A stretch of 64,000 nucleotides of DNA from Typha latifolia (GCA_019914945.1 CM034108.1:4474001-4538000), one strand, 5' to 3'; shown: positions 1 to 13,860, counted from the first letter of the stretch. Notes: generated by a model not told the origin, from the letters alone. Translations and numbers: made by a program.

Positions 1-621
1 ATGTCGCAATCCTACGTCGAATCTTGATGTTGAATACCCTGGATATGCAGTGTCAAGGAAGGAGCAACATTTAAATCCTAGCAAATGAGTGAACATCATG
101 GTTTGATCTTCAATGTTCAGTCATAAGACTACCAACTAAAGCTGGAAAATCCAAAACTTACGGCTAAATTTATCATGCAACTGGATCATAGTTTGTAAAT
201 GTATGAGATACAGCATGATCAAATGCATTCAGTTGCCAAGTTTTGGGTTGCTATACAATTAGCTTTCACCTCATTGACAAAACTATGCTAGAATTTGTCA
301 CATAATTCTTGATCTCTTTTGTATACTTCTTATCCTTTCTCTTCTAGAGAAGTATAAATAGCAATTTTACTTCATTCTTTCTTCTACTGCATCATAGAGA
401 AAGCAGTTAATCTGTTGCATATCTTCTCTTCCTTTTGCTTTCTTGAGGTCTTATTTTGATGGAATGCTATCAGTTCCTTCTGCATGTCAAACTTGCTAAC
501 TGGCAAAGGTTAGGTGAGCCATCAGACTAATGGTTTGAGTTGATTAGTCTATTCCTTAGACAGAAAAAGAGAAAGGGATTCCAACCTTTTAAACTTAGAT
601 ATCTCCTCATAGCTTTATAAT

Positions 622-624
<3 letters not shown>

Positions 625-657
<33 letters not shown>
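625..657. repeat. (CT)n microsatellite
   Basis: An uninterrupted CT dinucleotide run of about 33 bases lies in AT-rich intergenic DNA. No gene is visible around it. Confidence 0.95.
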
Positions 658-658
<1 letters not shown>

Positions 659-3600
659 AATCTTGAGAGGGTATTTAGGCAGCCACTTTCACTACAATAA
701 TGTCTTTCTTCTTTGGTTGGCAAGCCCTTAGTCACAAATATTGATAAGGTATTTAGGGTGAAGTTTTCTCATTGTCATTTAGCTCAAAAACAAAATTCCA
801 TTATTTCTTAAACTTCCAAAAAGAAGGGCATCTTAAATTAGTTGCATAAATCTTGTGTTACTAGTTTACCTGTCAAAAATAAATAAATAAAAATTAAACC
901 TCTGGTAATAAACAAATAAAATATAAGATAGCGGGCGAATAATAATAAAGACAAAATGTAAGATATTTCTACACTTTCCTCAATTCTAATACAAAAACTA
1001 GGGTAATACTATAATTGTGATGAGGAATTATTAGGCACTCCACTTCTTTATGCCTCCTTTTGCCTTTTTCTGTTCCAAAACTATGGATTGGAATACTAGC
1101 ACTCCCTTCTTTTCAGACCTAACACCATTATAGAGAGAGACATACATGGGAAAAATAAAAGTACAAATCCCTCCATCTCTCTCCCTCATCTCAAATTTAG
1201 GCTGAATGGGTCCTACAAGAGTTGATAATTTAACAGTGTAGGTCATTGTCCTTCAAATTGAAATGTGGCACATCCAAGGCCATGGTTTGGTTATGTGTAA
1301 GAGAAAAAAGGAGTACAGTTTGCAACAAGGAGTCATTCATGAGGAACATAGGTTTTGTCCCAATCAAGCTGAAGTACATGATAAGTTTATTCCTTTGCTT
1401 CCTTTGTCACCCTACAATTATCATCACCAGTGAAAGCTACATGCAGTTGAATGGATGGATATATTGTGGGTCTATTTACCCCCTCCTCCCCCTCCTCCTC
1501 CTGATGGATTTAGATATTTGAATGGATCAAGCCAATGGTTTTGTTAGAGGAATTTATGCAATCTGCTTCACTGACCTAAAGATGAAAGCTAGGTCTATTG
1601 CTCTTTTATCTCTATCATTAAAATGTGCTTGGTTATATTACCACTGGCAAGAGGTTCTTTTTATGCTTTGACAACAACAAGAGAAACCCAATCTTCTAGA
1701 GAGAATTTTCTCTTTTGTGTGTGTATGTGTGTGTAAAATAGATGCATAAGAAGTTCAAATGATAAAAAAAAAAAATCATTAGCAAATTTCCGTAAAGCGA
1801 GCAATAATAGTACTAGAATATCTATGATATTATGTCAAAAAAATTTAAGCTATTAGATAACAAACCAACAACGGGATAAAAAGAATCATAAGATTGATCG
1901 CTTTACAGCTAGATTAATTATACGGGTGGTGCGAGGAATGTCCTATTATAAGCCATAATTTCTCTTGGCCATAAGGAGATACCACCTAATGCAAATAGTA
2001 CCCATCCTACTTCTTGCCTTCCAATTTGCATTATTTGATTAGTTTTGGCAATACTAACTGTTGTTTGATTGATTCTCCAAAGAATGCTCTTCTGATGCCC
2101 ATAGTTCCAAATTCACAAGAACTCTAGCATTGATAACTTTGGTACTCCATTATCTTGTTCCTCCTTGAAAGACCCATTAAATGGGCTCAATTAAGAAGGA
2201 GGTCCCCATCTCTTCTTCCCATGACATCATTGAAATTTTTTTGGAGATTAAAGAAAACCAACTAGGCCAACTAGGTTTACTAAGGCCTAATTACTTTAGT
2301 TCACTATGATGACACATCTTTTTCTATCTTTGACCCTCTAGCCTTGACATAAGGATGATACTAGTGAACAATCCCCCCCTCTTCTTTATCTAATCAAATC
2401 AATCAATTTAATTTCCCATTAAATGATTATAAAATTAGGATTAGTTACACTTGACTCTTTTAACTATTGCTTATTTTTTCATACAGATCTCTTCATTTAT
2501 TCTTCTCCTCAACTATCTAATATCTCTTACACTCTCTAATGGCACAAATAAAAAATATCGAATAATTATTTTGCTCTCGATTTCTCTCTTTCTTTCCTCT
2601 AATGAAAGAGTAAAATAGTTACTAAAATATTTAAAATTAATCACACTTCTTAATAGAAAAATCAAAGAAAAAAATCTAACAAAATGGGGCATTAGAGAAA
2701 TTTTTACATAATCGAAGAAAATGAACTAGATATACTTATTCCTATAAACTATGTTTATTTTCTCTTAAAGCTTTGATAAGTAAGTTTAATTTTTACAATT
2801 CTCACAAGTTTAGTCTAACAACTTGAGATTTTGAGAGTATAATGGATTCTCCAAGATACCAAATCTTGAAAATGGTTGTAAAAAAGTGTTGATAGAGAAG
2901 TAACATTAATAATTCAAGTTGTCATTTTCAACTCTGGCCACTAGTCTCCTTTGTACTTCAAGATGTTTAGCATCAAAAGCAGTAGAAGAAGTAGTAGTAG
3001 TAGTAGTAATAATAATACCCATCAATAATCATGACTATCATAATTAGGACAATTATTTGTTAATAACTATATAATTTTCTAGTTAAGATGTTTAATTCCT
3101 GCTCCTAGATTGCTCTATAAAAATGCCATCATAGCTTGTTCTTTTTAAATATTTAGTCCACTTGCTCCAACTCCAACTTTAGGGTTGGGCCTACACCTTA
3201 ACAAGTGAACAAAAAGATTAGAGAAGACACCACTTTGTGGTGGTCACTGTATGATTGTCATCTTCTACCCTTTCCACTACCAATCCTCCTACCTGAAGAC
3301 CAAACCAAATCTATATATATATCTTAAGATTTTCCTTTTTCTAGTTGCATATTTGTGCCCCTTAGAAGTTGGATATTGAATCATAATGACTTGTTTTCAC
3401 ATTAACTCAACGAGAAAAATTAACCATAATGATTTTGCTCCATGTTTTATTTGACAAATTCTTTTGAAAAAAAGAGATAAGAGTTTGAATTTTTATTTTT
3501 ATTATTATTATTATTATTATTTTACATGGCAAAACTACCCAACTCCTGGTTATTACTAAGTACTACATAGATGAATGTAGTTAGTTTTGTGAAGTAAAAC

Positions 3601-5867
3601 AAAAGGTGGTGGTCCTATGAAATAAGAAATCAATTAGATTATTTGATCAAAATGACCCAATTATTGTTTTGGTTCAGACAGGCTTTGGCCAAAAAAAAAT
3701 GAGGATTTGAGGGGGTAATTATTCAAACAAAGAATTTTGAAGTGTGTATTATAGAAATATGAAGCTTTCAAGTATATATATATATATATATAATGTCCTT
3801 GTCTAGCCTTTGAGAAAGAATGAAGATTTCTTGTACATAACAATATAGTGATGGTGGTTGCAGTTTCTCTCTATAATTTCAACTACATGGTTCATTGGAT
3901 TCATCTACCTGAAGACTATGTCAAAGTGATCAATTTCAAGCTTCATGAAGTCATACAAAATCATAAGAGGACAGGATGAAAGAGAATATAAGATATAAAA
4001 TTTGAGACCCAGAGAAGAAAAAAAAAGACATCTTGCATGATAACTTAATAAAGTCAAGTTGGTTGAGTCTCAATTAGACTCTATGGATCCTAATGCCCTT
4101 CAATTCAAAAAAAGAAAAATACCATTGGAGCTTTAGGTCAGAGATTAGTAGATGATTTTGTTTAATTGCTAGAGTACCCAAGACTATATATAAAATCCCT
4201 TGTGCTACCTCAAAGGCTTGGATATTAATTTATATTCTCCTCAAGTAAGGCAATGCACATTAATAACTCCACAAGTATCAATGGATATAAAGTCTTCTTA
4301 TATACAGATTAATTAAATTTTTGCACACCACTCAAGCTTAGTGGTCTCCTCTTAATTATATAAGAATAAGAAACCAACATAGGCACACAAAAAAAATTAA
4401 ATCTTTCCTCTGTACTTTTTATGACCAAAACTTAATTTTTATGTTGCAATTTATATGTGTAAATGTAGTTGTTTTTTTTTCACTCTCATTTTATCTCAAT
4501 TTTATTTTAATTTTCTTATTCAGCAGCGAAACGAAACCCTAAGAAATTTTATATTATACATATTTGCGTATAAATTATGAATGTATTGTTCATAGAGGAG
4601 AATATACCTAAAAGTTCGTTATAAACTATTGGATAGTGATTCAGTATTTGCCTGAAAAATTGAAATGATCTTCTCATTTTATATGATGGCCCAAGTTTTA
4701 TTTTTACTCTACATAACTAAGCATAGCCAATTATACATCACCAAATTACTACTATGTGTGGATTAGTTATTTATGGTCTATTGAACCTCTAGACACCAAG
4801 GAGAATTTTTGATGTAGCCAAATATAATAAGAGTTTTGAAGTGCTACAAAATAAAATATTTCTCTCTTTTTGTTTCTTGCAATAAGATGATATCATATTC
4901 TATTAATATGCCAAAGGAAAAAAGAAAAGAAATTTTCCTCACCTTAGGCAAATAATTTGTAGGTCATGCAACAAAATAGCCCATCAAAAAGTTAGATCAT
5001 GAAAGTTGTAGGTTAATCTTACGCTAAGCAAAGAGATTAATATTTTTGAATATATAAATTAGATAACTAAGTCAAATTTTTTTAAGAAACAAATTAACCA
5101 CACTGAACTAAATATTTGAATTATTTAATTTTTATTTCGACAAAACAAAAGCTCGTAGATTAATCATAAGTGAAATAAAGAGACTAGCAATTTTGGATAT
5201 ATAAATTAGGCAACTAAATCAATAATCTTAATAAACAAATCATAAAAAATTAATTAGCTCAACTTATAACCACTATTATAAGCCGGTAGGACTCAACGAT
5301 TAGACTACACTATTAACCTAATTTATTTTTTATTTAAATTCTTATTAACATTCTTAGAGAACTTTTTGAATTCCAAAATTGAGTGCACAATTAAAAAAAG
5401 ATTAAATATATTTTACTCATGTACTTATACTCAAAATTATCTATATGCTTATGACTAAAGTTAGACAGTTAATTTTTTGTTAATTATTTAGTAATTTTGC
5501 TATATTATATTAAAATCTACATGTCTTCTCTAATAAACACAATATAAGCATTTTAGTCATCTTGATATTATTTAGTTAAGTTTAACTAAAAAAATATTAA
5601 TTGTTTTACTTTAGTTATAAATGTAAGATCTAGTCGGAGACTTTTTAAAATACAGGAGATAATTATAAGCATAAGTATAAAAAATATATATATATATTTA
5701 ACTAAAAAAAACCCCACACAATATTGGAGCATCCCAGTGTGCTTCTGATTGGCTTCATCATTTAAAAGATCATTAGTGAGGTGGGCATGAGGAGAAATGG
5801 AAGAAAGCTCTGAAACTTACATCCAAGGAAAGGAATTCACTTCAAATCTACTGTGAGACCAAGATGC

Positions 5868-5898
<31 letters not shown>

Positions 5899-6499
5899 AA
5901 CTCTCTTCTCAAAAATGAACTATTCTCAAAGGTGGTCCTTTCTGTGTTGCTAAGTAACTCTCTTTTTTCTTTACTTGGTGACTATTGGCTGGTCAAAGCC
6001 ATGAAGTAAAAGTATCACATCACTTGAATGTCATTTATGAGTACCATATGGAGTCATCCTTCTCCCACTAAATTTCCTCCCCCTTAGCCCTAGGAGCTCA
6101 ATATACTCACTAGAGAGGCATCATCACCATTGCCTTTTTGAACAACCAATAATTGTTACCAAGAAAATAAGTTAAAATGAAAAGTTTTGGTGTTCTTATA
6201 ACTACCATTATTGTGTCCTCTCTAGCTCTCTTCTTCATTTTTTTTTAATTAAAAGATATATATATATATATATATATGTGTTAATTTTATGGTATATGTG
6301 AGTAAGCATAACTATGAGTTCTATCTAAGTTTGCTAGTCAATCAACACATTTGTTAATTTCACAGTATAAGCATCGAATCAATTTCTATTTCTATCCAGA
6401 TTTTTGGTGCTGATGATCTGAATTCTAACAAACAAACCTTCCATATAATCTGCCCTGATTACGAGAGCAAAATATGCTTTCAACCCACTAATTTGGATC
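658..6499. other. Intergenic DNA without a recognisable gene
   Basis: I see no credible gene here. The open frames, such as those around 1031-1246 (-) and 1246-1521 (+), are short, have no recognisable domain and lie in low-complexity AT-rich DNA. The stretch holds simple repeats: GTA units near 2989-3018, ATT units near 3499-3521, TA runs near 3773-3793 and 6256-6278, and CT near 5869-5889. A TATA-like box with a CT-rich leader occurs near 350-430, but no coding region follows it. Confidence 0.6.
5008..5240. repeat. Diverged tandem duplication
   Basis: Two imperfect copies of roughly 90 bases lie about 145 bases apart (5008-5097 and 5154-5240). Both share the order 'TAG(G/A)TTAATC...AAAGAGA...ATATATAAATTAG...AACTAA'. 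A more distant relative of the same word order occurs near 61300-61380, so this may be a piece of a dispersed repeat. No coding capacity is seen. Confidence 0.45.
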
Positions 6500-7570
6500 T
6501 AACTTTTGCCAAAAATTCCTCGTGCTCATGAATTAAGAGACTCTTGAAGAAGATTTGCTCTTAAGCACTTAAAAAGGGGACACAAACCTTCAAGCATATT
6601 GAAAATGTGCAGTGCTGGGAGCTTGGATAGAAAAGAAAAAGATACTTTAGACTTGAGAAAATTAGTACATAAATTGGTAATCTTTTCATACTTTTGAAAT
6701 ATATTCATATGATTCCCACATGAAACATCACTAGCATTTATACAAAATAACAGGTCATCAATATACAAACTATGACTAAATACACAGTAATTTATATGCT
6801 TTGAATATATATATATATATATTACTTTTTTACAAATTAAGATTCTTCCATAAGAGAGGAGAAGAATTTATGAACCAATATAAAAAGATAGGGTGAAGGA
6901 GGGTCCTCATGACAAATACTCATTATCCCTTTAAACCAATAAGAAAACAATGAAATTGGGAGAAAAGATACAAGAAGAAATCCAATCCACAAAATCCCAA
7001 GGAAAAACTCTTTCTTCACATGGCTTCCGAGACTACCTCCTAGGTTTAGCCGATCGTAGGCTTTCTCTAAGTCCACTTTAATCATGATAATATTATCCTT
7101 AAATTTAGGGGCATTTATATAATGAGCAATTTTCTAGGCTAAAGTGATATTATAATGAATACGTCTGCTATCTATAAAGGATGTCCGCTTAGATCTAACC
7201 AAAGAGGTAACGACAAACTTAATCCATATTTGCTAGAATTTCAGTCAGAATTTTGTAATTAACATTGCAAAAGAAATAGGCCTAAAGACTATCATCCTAC
7301 CAGGATTCTCCCTTTTTGGGTCGAGGGTGACAAATGTTTTAACCCTAAGTCTAATCGAGGGCGACAAACGTTTTAACCCTAAGTCTAAGTAAGAGAAAAA
7401 GTGTGTTGAAAATACAATAAAGATCTTAACCAAATCCTCACTAACTATACCCCCAATAATACTTATACACACATAACTATCCGTACTAAGAGCTTTTCTA
7501 GTCGTTATAAACTAAAGGGTCTCTTTAACTTATGCCATTTGTTAAAACACTCTCGTTGGATATTTATCAC
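6500..7570 (-). pseudogene. Fossil LINE ORF2 reverse transcriptase fragment
   Basis: Read on the minus strand from 7570 down to 6500, several short frames appear in the order of a plant L1-type reverse transcriptase. First comes 'TLDPKRENPGRM..FRPIS' (about 7260-7330), then 'KVDLEKAYDRL' (about 7045-7080) with 'DPPSPYLFIL' (about 6870-6900), then the catalytic-box relic 'YIDDLLF' (about 6745-6765). The frames are broken by stops and shifts, so it is dead. A 35-base direct duplication lies inside it (7321-7390). No endonuclease, RNase H or tail was recognised next to it, so this is a 5'- and 3'-truncated remnant. Confidence 0.8.
7321..7390. repeat. Short tandem duplication inside the LINE fossil
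   Basis: The phrase 'TCGAGGGTGACAAATGTTTT' plus 'AACCCTAAGTCTAA' occurs twice in a row with two substitutions. It inserts extra codons into the dead reverse-transcriptase frame. Confidence 0.8.
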
Positions 7571-9633
7571 AAACTCCTAGATTTTATTTTGATTGGCTTT
7601 AGAAAGAGGTGTTGAATCAGGCCGTAACAGATTCCATAGTTATGAATCTCTAGTGGATATTAGGGTTAGTGTCTAATAAACTGTTTTAAGTATATGTGCA
7701 TAATCTAATCCAATTCTCTAATTTATTATATATCAAAATTAAAGCTATTTATATTTGACTCATAAAAAAAATTACCCTCCCCCCCCCGCCCCCAGGATTA
7801 AGGAAAAAAAAAAAACAATTGGAAGTTAATGTGGGTCCGGGGCAGAGGTTAAGGACGTTGGTGGGACCCCCACGAAGGTGCAGGAAAGTCCGTGAACATC
7901 CAATGTTTGACTCGGTTTCCGAGCCAACTCGGACTCTAAAACTAAAAGGGAAAAAGTAAAAGAAATCCAATTGTCACTTTCTCCCCCTCCTCCTCTTTCT
8001 CGGATTCCGGTTTACTCTCTCTCTCTGTCTCTCTCTCTCTCTCTTAAAAGCTACGGATTTTTAACTGGAAAATAAAAAATAAAAATAAAAAAAGCTAACC
8101 AGCAAAGAATTCAGAAATACTTGCTTATAAATTAGAACTTTTTTAAATATATTTTTATAATTAAATACTTATTTATGTATATTTTAGTTATGCATGTTTT
8201 GTAAGCAATGTTTTTAGTACAATTAAAATACTTATTTGTAGTCGGTAACTAAATATAAATTCTTGCTAAACTTATTCGGACATTAATATTTTAGTTGTAT
8301 TCTTGGATCAAAATTACTCTATGGTTGTAACCTTCTGCACCTACTCTGTCTAAATTATATAATTATTATTTTTTTCTTAATTTGAATAAAAGTTATTTAT
8401 ACTTTTACGCATTTATTTTGCGCGATTAATAAAAATAGGGTTAGGTAAGTTTATTTTGTTAATTTTATTAACCACTTTTGAATTTGAAGTGGGTATAAAG
8501 TTATTTTTGATCCAAGGTACACGTAAGATGTTTTTAACTAGTAGTTTTTCTTTTTGGTTACTTTTGTTTATTTGTATAAATTTTGTTTCATATTATAAAA
8601 CATAACGATTTGAATTTTTACATAGAGATGGAAATTATATGCATGTAGTATAGGTCGAATAATTACCACTAAGTGGTTATTTTTATTTTGGGTTAATGAT
8701 AGTTATTAGATCCTCGGGGCTATCATTTTTTTTTTCAAGTATATCTCCTAAACTTTTTAAAAATATATAGACCCCTCTAAATTATTCAAAATATCTTAAA
8801 TACCTCATTTGTTTAGGCTTCTTTATTTAGTCTTATGAGCAGTTAGCTATGTGACATATTTATTTTTATATTTTTATAAATTATTGTGTTTACTAAAATA
8901 TTTTTATCTTAATCTTCTCAACTCTTTTACAATTCCGATTCCCCTATCGGGGAGGTGAATTAGAACAAAGAAAGTCATCATTAAGTGAACCGGTGGAAGT
9001 TTAGTTTTGTGCTATCTTTTTCTGCCCCTCCCTCTTCGGGGAGATTCAAGAAGATATATTTAGAGGCATCATCCATATAAAGAGGATGTTTTATATCTCT
9101 TATCGAAGCCTTTTCTTTAGCCTAAAAAGGTTTCTTTTTCTTCGCCCACTGGGGGAGTTCCTTTGGTTGAAGGACGAAGCTGTTATAAAGGTGTGTAAGA
9201 AAGAAGTTAAAGAGATATATAAAAAATAATAATAATTCGGAACGTCTAAATGCAATAATTTTTTATAATTTTTTCAAAAATAACTGTGCACTATTTCTAT
9301 GAAAAGGTTAGTCCAGTAATAAAAAAATTAAGATAACGAGGCCTAATTAAGATTTCATTAGGAAAAACAAACAAAAGAAAACTAATCTTGATGGCCTACC
9401 AATTAGGCAGCAATCATCATTATAATATCTCAATTTGGTACCAAATTGATCTTCTGGTAGGGGACTTAATATACATGCAAATCTAGTACATATCCTAGTC
9501 CCTATATAAACAAAGCCATAGTCTAAATATCCAATCTCTCTCTTTGTGGATTGGATTTAAACAGTGGAGATTTTTAATTATTAGAGAAATTAATCAGAAA
9601 CAACCTATCTCTATATCGAACTCATACCTTAAT

Positions 9634-9686
<53 letters not shown>

Positions 9687-10065
9687 AACAAGGATGGTGG
9701 CATATATTATTTTACCCTTATTATGTAAAAAAAAAACCAAACAAAAAGGATTTAGACTATTTAATGATGTACTATAAATATAATAATAAATACAAGAGAA
9801 TCTGATCAAGATTCGCCGTAACAAATACATAGATATGGGAAAGTTTTTTAACATTTCGAGAAGAATGGCGGTTAATAGATATTTGGAGAGAGAGAGTAGA
9901 TTTCATTTAACCCCGCCGCCCCTTCTCTACGGCGATCACCACTGCTCCGGAAGGTAAGCTCACCGCAAAAGACACGACTCGAGCTCAGAGAGGAAGAAGG
10001 AGGAGGTAAGTTTACCGAATTAGCCCCCACAACGGGATCAATGGCGGTTTCTTTTTATTAACAAA

Positions 10066-10067
<2 letters not shown>
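7571..10067. other. Intergenic DNA without a recognisable gene
   Basis: No supported gene. 7790-8050 is a C/G-rich to CT-rich patch ending in a (CT)n run, resembling a leader, but no coding exon follows. 8690-8830 contains phrases such as 'CTCCTAAACTTTTT' and 'GACCCCTCTAAATTATT' that resemble the ends of long-TIR plant elements seen elsewhere in this window. 9636-9681 is a (TA)n run. Confidence 0.55.
9636..9681. repeat. (TA)n microsatellite
   Basis: A perfect TA dinucleotide run of about 46 bases. It creates spurious Ile/Tyr-rich open frames on both strands (9544-9854), which are not genes. Confidence 0.95.

Positions 10068-10100
<33 letters not shown>
10068..10100. repeat. (CT)n microsatellite upstream of the FLZ gene
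   Basis: A CT run of about 33 bases sits some 750 bases upstream of the FLZ start codon. Pyrimidine runs are common in plant core promoters and leaders. A TATA-like 'TTTAAATAAG' follows at about 10141-10150, so this region plausibly holds the promoter of the FLZ gene. Confidence 0.85.
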
Positions 10101-10103
<3 letters not shown>

Positions 10104-10824
10104 CGACGCACGAAAGTCGAAACCACACCTGACTCCCGTCTTTAAATAAGGACCCCCTGGTTCCCGTTTCCCCTGGGCAGTACCAGAATCCAATTTTGGT
10201 CTCGCCCACTTCGACTTGGAAGAACCATTAGCCTCCCTCTCTCTCTTTTTAAGGATTAAAATTAAATCCTTGGGAGTGGATTAAATCTTAAGGAGTGAGG
10301 AAGGGAAGGGGAAAGGAGTGATCTTTCCGATTCGATCGATGTCAAGCTGCGATTTTGCGATTTGGGTAGTTGTTGTTTTGCGGGTTTTCTGTTAGAAGTT
10401 GGGATTTTTGGTTGTGTTTTTGTTGTGCGGTTTGTTCTTGGTTCAATTTTTGGGTAGAGAAAAATGAAATAAAATAGGCCGCTTTTGGATTGGATTGGTC
10501 TGGTTTGGTGTCTTTCGAGTTCCCAAGTGTTCTTGAGCGATAGTGAGGTTTAGGAGTGGGGTTTTTTTTTTTTACAATCCAATCTTTTGATCAATCGAAC
10601 CTTGGGGTGAGAAATTGAAGAAAGTGAGACACGAAGAAAGACCTTGCAGAACACTAGTTGGTGGTGAGTTCATGGCTTTGTTTGCATGCATCTGTTTGAG
10701 ATCCTTCAGTTATATTTTGCTATACTTTTTTTTTTTTTTCTTTTGGTTGCATTCTTGATCTCCATGAGAGCTAAAAGAAAAGAGCTTCTCCTTTACTTTG
10801 TTCTGCAGTGGTTTCTCAAAGGAA

Positions 10825-12839
10825 ATGATGCTGAGGACTAGATCAAGAGCAGTAGGGTCTAAACAAGGCTTGATATCGGATTCCCCTTCAGTTCAATCTC
10901 CCACTGAGAACCAAAACAAGAGGAGATCTTCCTCCCTCTTCCCCTCTCCGAGGCTTTCTTTGAGCTTATCTGTGAAAGGCTTCTCAGACACTGAGGCTGC
11001 CATGAGCCCAACCTCCATTTTAGAAGCCAAGCACTTGTCTTCCGTCGGGAGCCCCTTCTTCTCTAATAGAACCCCAAGGAAGCCCCCATCATCAGAGTCT
11101 ACTACTTGTACTCACATTAGTACGGAGAGCAGGCTCCATTCTTGGGGCAGAACAGAGTCGAAAGCAATCAGCCTCGGTCTCGTAGATGTTCTCGATAAAC
11201 CAGAGAAGAAGAAGTCTTCAATGGTTGAGAGGAGAATGGTGTTGTTTGGATCAAAGCTTAAGATTCAGATCCCCTCTGATAATGCAAACTCCATTTATCC
11301 AACTGGGACGATCGAATCGCCTTATTCCCCGATAGAATTCGGTGTCAAGAATAAGGATTCGCAATTGGCGCTGCTCTCCCCTGTCAAGAGGTCGCTAATG
11401 ATGGCGGTGAATTCGGGTTCGGAGGCGGCGGTTTCCTCCTCCCCGCGAGTCTTCACTGGGAGCATCTCTCCCAGTGAAATGGAGCTCTCCGAGGATTACA
11501 CCTGTGTGATATCTCATGGGCCGAATCCGAGGACCACTCACATCTTTGACAACTGCATCATTAGAAGCTGCGGCGATGTGCTCACGCCGTGGAAGGAGAG
11601 TAGGATTGCTGCTGATCATGGGGGTTCTCCATCAAATGATTTCTTGAGCTTCTGCCATGCATGCAAGAAGAGCCTTGGACAAGGGGCTGACATCTTCATG
11701 TATAGGTTAGTATACAATCTCTTTTAAGTTCCTGTTAAATTCTCTTGAATTAGCTGCACTTTTGATTCTTTCTTGGAATAATTTGTGTGATATAATCTGA
11801 TATTATCTATTGAATGCAGCTCTTATTCTTATTTTGCCTTACTATGAACTCCAAATGCAAACTCACTATGTTTCAATTGATGAGAATACTCTTGATTGGA
11901 GGATTACTTTTGTCAAATAGTGTAGTAGACAAGCAATTATTTCATCAACAATTATTGTAGTAAACTAGTCGTGATTAATTCTGTGGTATATAATGTAGTA
12001 AGTATACTAATTATACAGATTGTGATGTTTTGATTCCATGTTGCTTTCATAACGGAGAATACAAACCACTGCTTATTTTTCTTATTAGGAGATGATGTAA
12101 AGAACTTCTATCCATTAAATAATTATAAGGCTATTACTAATGGTGTCCCCTCTACCAAAATAGTTGATCTTGGGTCCCTTACCCCATGGCCAGGTTCTGC
12201 CTTCCATCATTAATAAAGCGTACGCTGATTATATTTGAGAATGACATTGCTTGATGCCCTAAATTTGGGCTATTTACTTGAGTAAGCCATAGAAGTGGAC
12301 CTGCTCTGCCTTGTGCTTGTCTTCTGGGCCATTTTATCCATGGTTATGATCACATCTTCTATGGAAATAGATATCTCATTAATCTTTTGTCGGCATTTGA
12401 TCAAATTGGGAGGTGATTTAAATACCTTTGAAGAATTGACGCCATTGCTGTGGGGTCCCATGGACCAAAATAGTTTTTGCTTGGGTCCTCTACCACCCCC
12501 AGGCAGGTCCTGCATTCATCACAAGGCTATGTCTTGAATATTGGTTACTTAACTTGAGAAAGCATAGAAGTGGACCTGCTCTGCCTTGGTGGTGCTTGTC
12601 TTCTGGCTCATTTATACTTCTGCCTTCGGTGCTCCAAACTAAGTTTACGTCGTTCTTGCTTCACCTTAGGCGAATTAAACTGATTCGCCCTTGTTGTTGT
12701 TGCTAATATGATATAATGGACTCAATTGATTTGGTTCTTTGTTCCTCTCAGAGGTGAGAAATCTTTCTGCAGCAACGAGTGCCGTGATCAAGAGATGCAA
12801 GATGATGAAGAAGAGATGGAGAAAGAGGATTCAATCTGA
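10825..12839 (+). CDS. FCS-like zinc finger (FLZ, DUF581) protein, 2 coding exons
   Basis: Coding exons are 10825-11705 and 12752-12839, giving about 322 residues. The FLZ zinc finger spans the splice junction at residues ~273-315: 'FCHACKKSL' in exon 1 supplies the first Cys pair, then 'GEKSFCSNECRDQEM' in exon 2 supplies the second. The rest is Ser/Pro-rich and disordered, as in this plant family, whose members bind SnRK1 kinase subunits through the finger. I chose the ATG at 10825 because 'TTCTGCAG' just before it looks like the acceptor of a leader intron, with a donor 'GGTGAGTTC' near 10666; an in-frame ATG at 10798 lies upstream of that acceptor. The frame that runs on past 11705 is intron. 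The exon join restores the CxxC...CxxxC pattern, which strongly supports the model. The C-terminus is acidic and short. Confidence 0.92.
12141..12620 (+). repeat. Direct duplication in the FLZ intron
   Basis: Two diverged copies, offset by about 275-300 bases (about 12141-12338 and 12451-12618), share long phrases such as 'CATAGAAGTGGACCTGCTCT' and 'ACCAAAATAGTT...CTTGGGTCC'. They lie wholly inside the intron. The open frames seen here on both strands (12270-12537) are by-products of the repeat. Confidence 0.75.
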
Positions 12840-13860
12840 CCAGAAAACTTCATGCTATGTAAGGGGGCTGAATAAAGTTATCGGCAGCCATAGATGCGAT
12901 TTTTCCTTCTTTTTTTCCCCCTTTTGTTTTCGTTCTTGCTCCTGTAAAGTCCGTTTTTGATCCAAGAGGATGGAAAATGATCCCAGGCTTGGCAGGGTTC
13001 ATCTATTTATCTTTGTTGGTGTTCTTTGCTTACCAATTTTTGCTGGAAGGTAGAGAGACGATGATGAGTTCTTAAAAGGAAATGTAGGCTTTTTTTATCA
13101 TTATTATTATTATCAACTTGCTGATGTTTGAACTTTGTGATGTATTATTATGCTACTACTTTCACATTGAACTCAATCGTGTCTCCTTTTTTTTCGGCTT
13201 TCTCTAAAGGAAGGAAGCAAGGATTAGGCCCAGTAGTTGGAATGAAAAGAAATAGAAAGTGAGTATTAGTCCCAAGTTAGGATGAACAGAGCCACCATTT
13301 TATATCTCTCTTCTTTTTAGTACTTTAATCTGAAAACTGTGTGGAGAAATGTTGACTCGAGCTTTATTCGGCTACATTTGAGTTCAGCTATAACTTGCCT
13401 TCCCTCTCTCTATTAGCCAAATGAACTAGTAACTGAGATAAATTCTACATACTAAATGAAACTTACATTGATGGAAAAAGGAACAAGTGTGTATGATTAA
13501 TATCTGAAAATAGTAGAAATATGGATCTACTGAACATTATTTATTCAACTAAGGAGGAGAAAGGAGGCAGAGAAAACATAGTAAAAGCTTCTCTGATATC
13601 CGAGAGGAAGATCCGAAGGCTAGACATAGTAAAAGCTATTCCATGAACAAAGTGGTTGGAAGCTCTTCTAATATGATCATCAAAATAAAAGAGGCATTTT
13701 CATCCATTAATTTTATAATACCATCTAAATTTCTCTCCAAGACCAACATAACAATTTTTTTTTTTTAATTTTCTTTGCTTAATTAAAAAAACTAGGAAAA
13801 ATCATGGTCATTTAACAACACATTTTAAGATCATACATTTATCATCATCACCACCAAAAT

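Noticed and set aside
8930..9200. Possible organelle-derived insert (GC-richer patch with 'CTCTTCGGGGAGA')
   Set aside because: I could not match it to any plastid or mitochondrial gene I know; a search against organelle genomes would decide.
9544..9854. Ile/Tyr-rich frames on both strands
   Set aside because: Produced by the (TA)n microsatellite.
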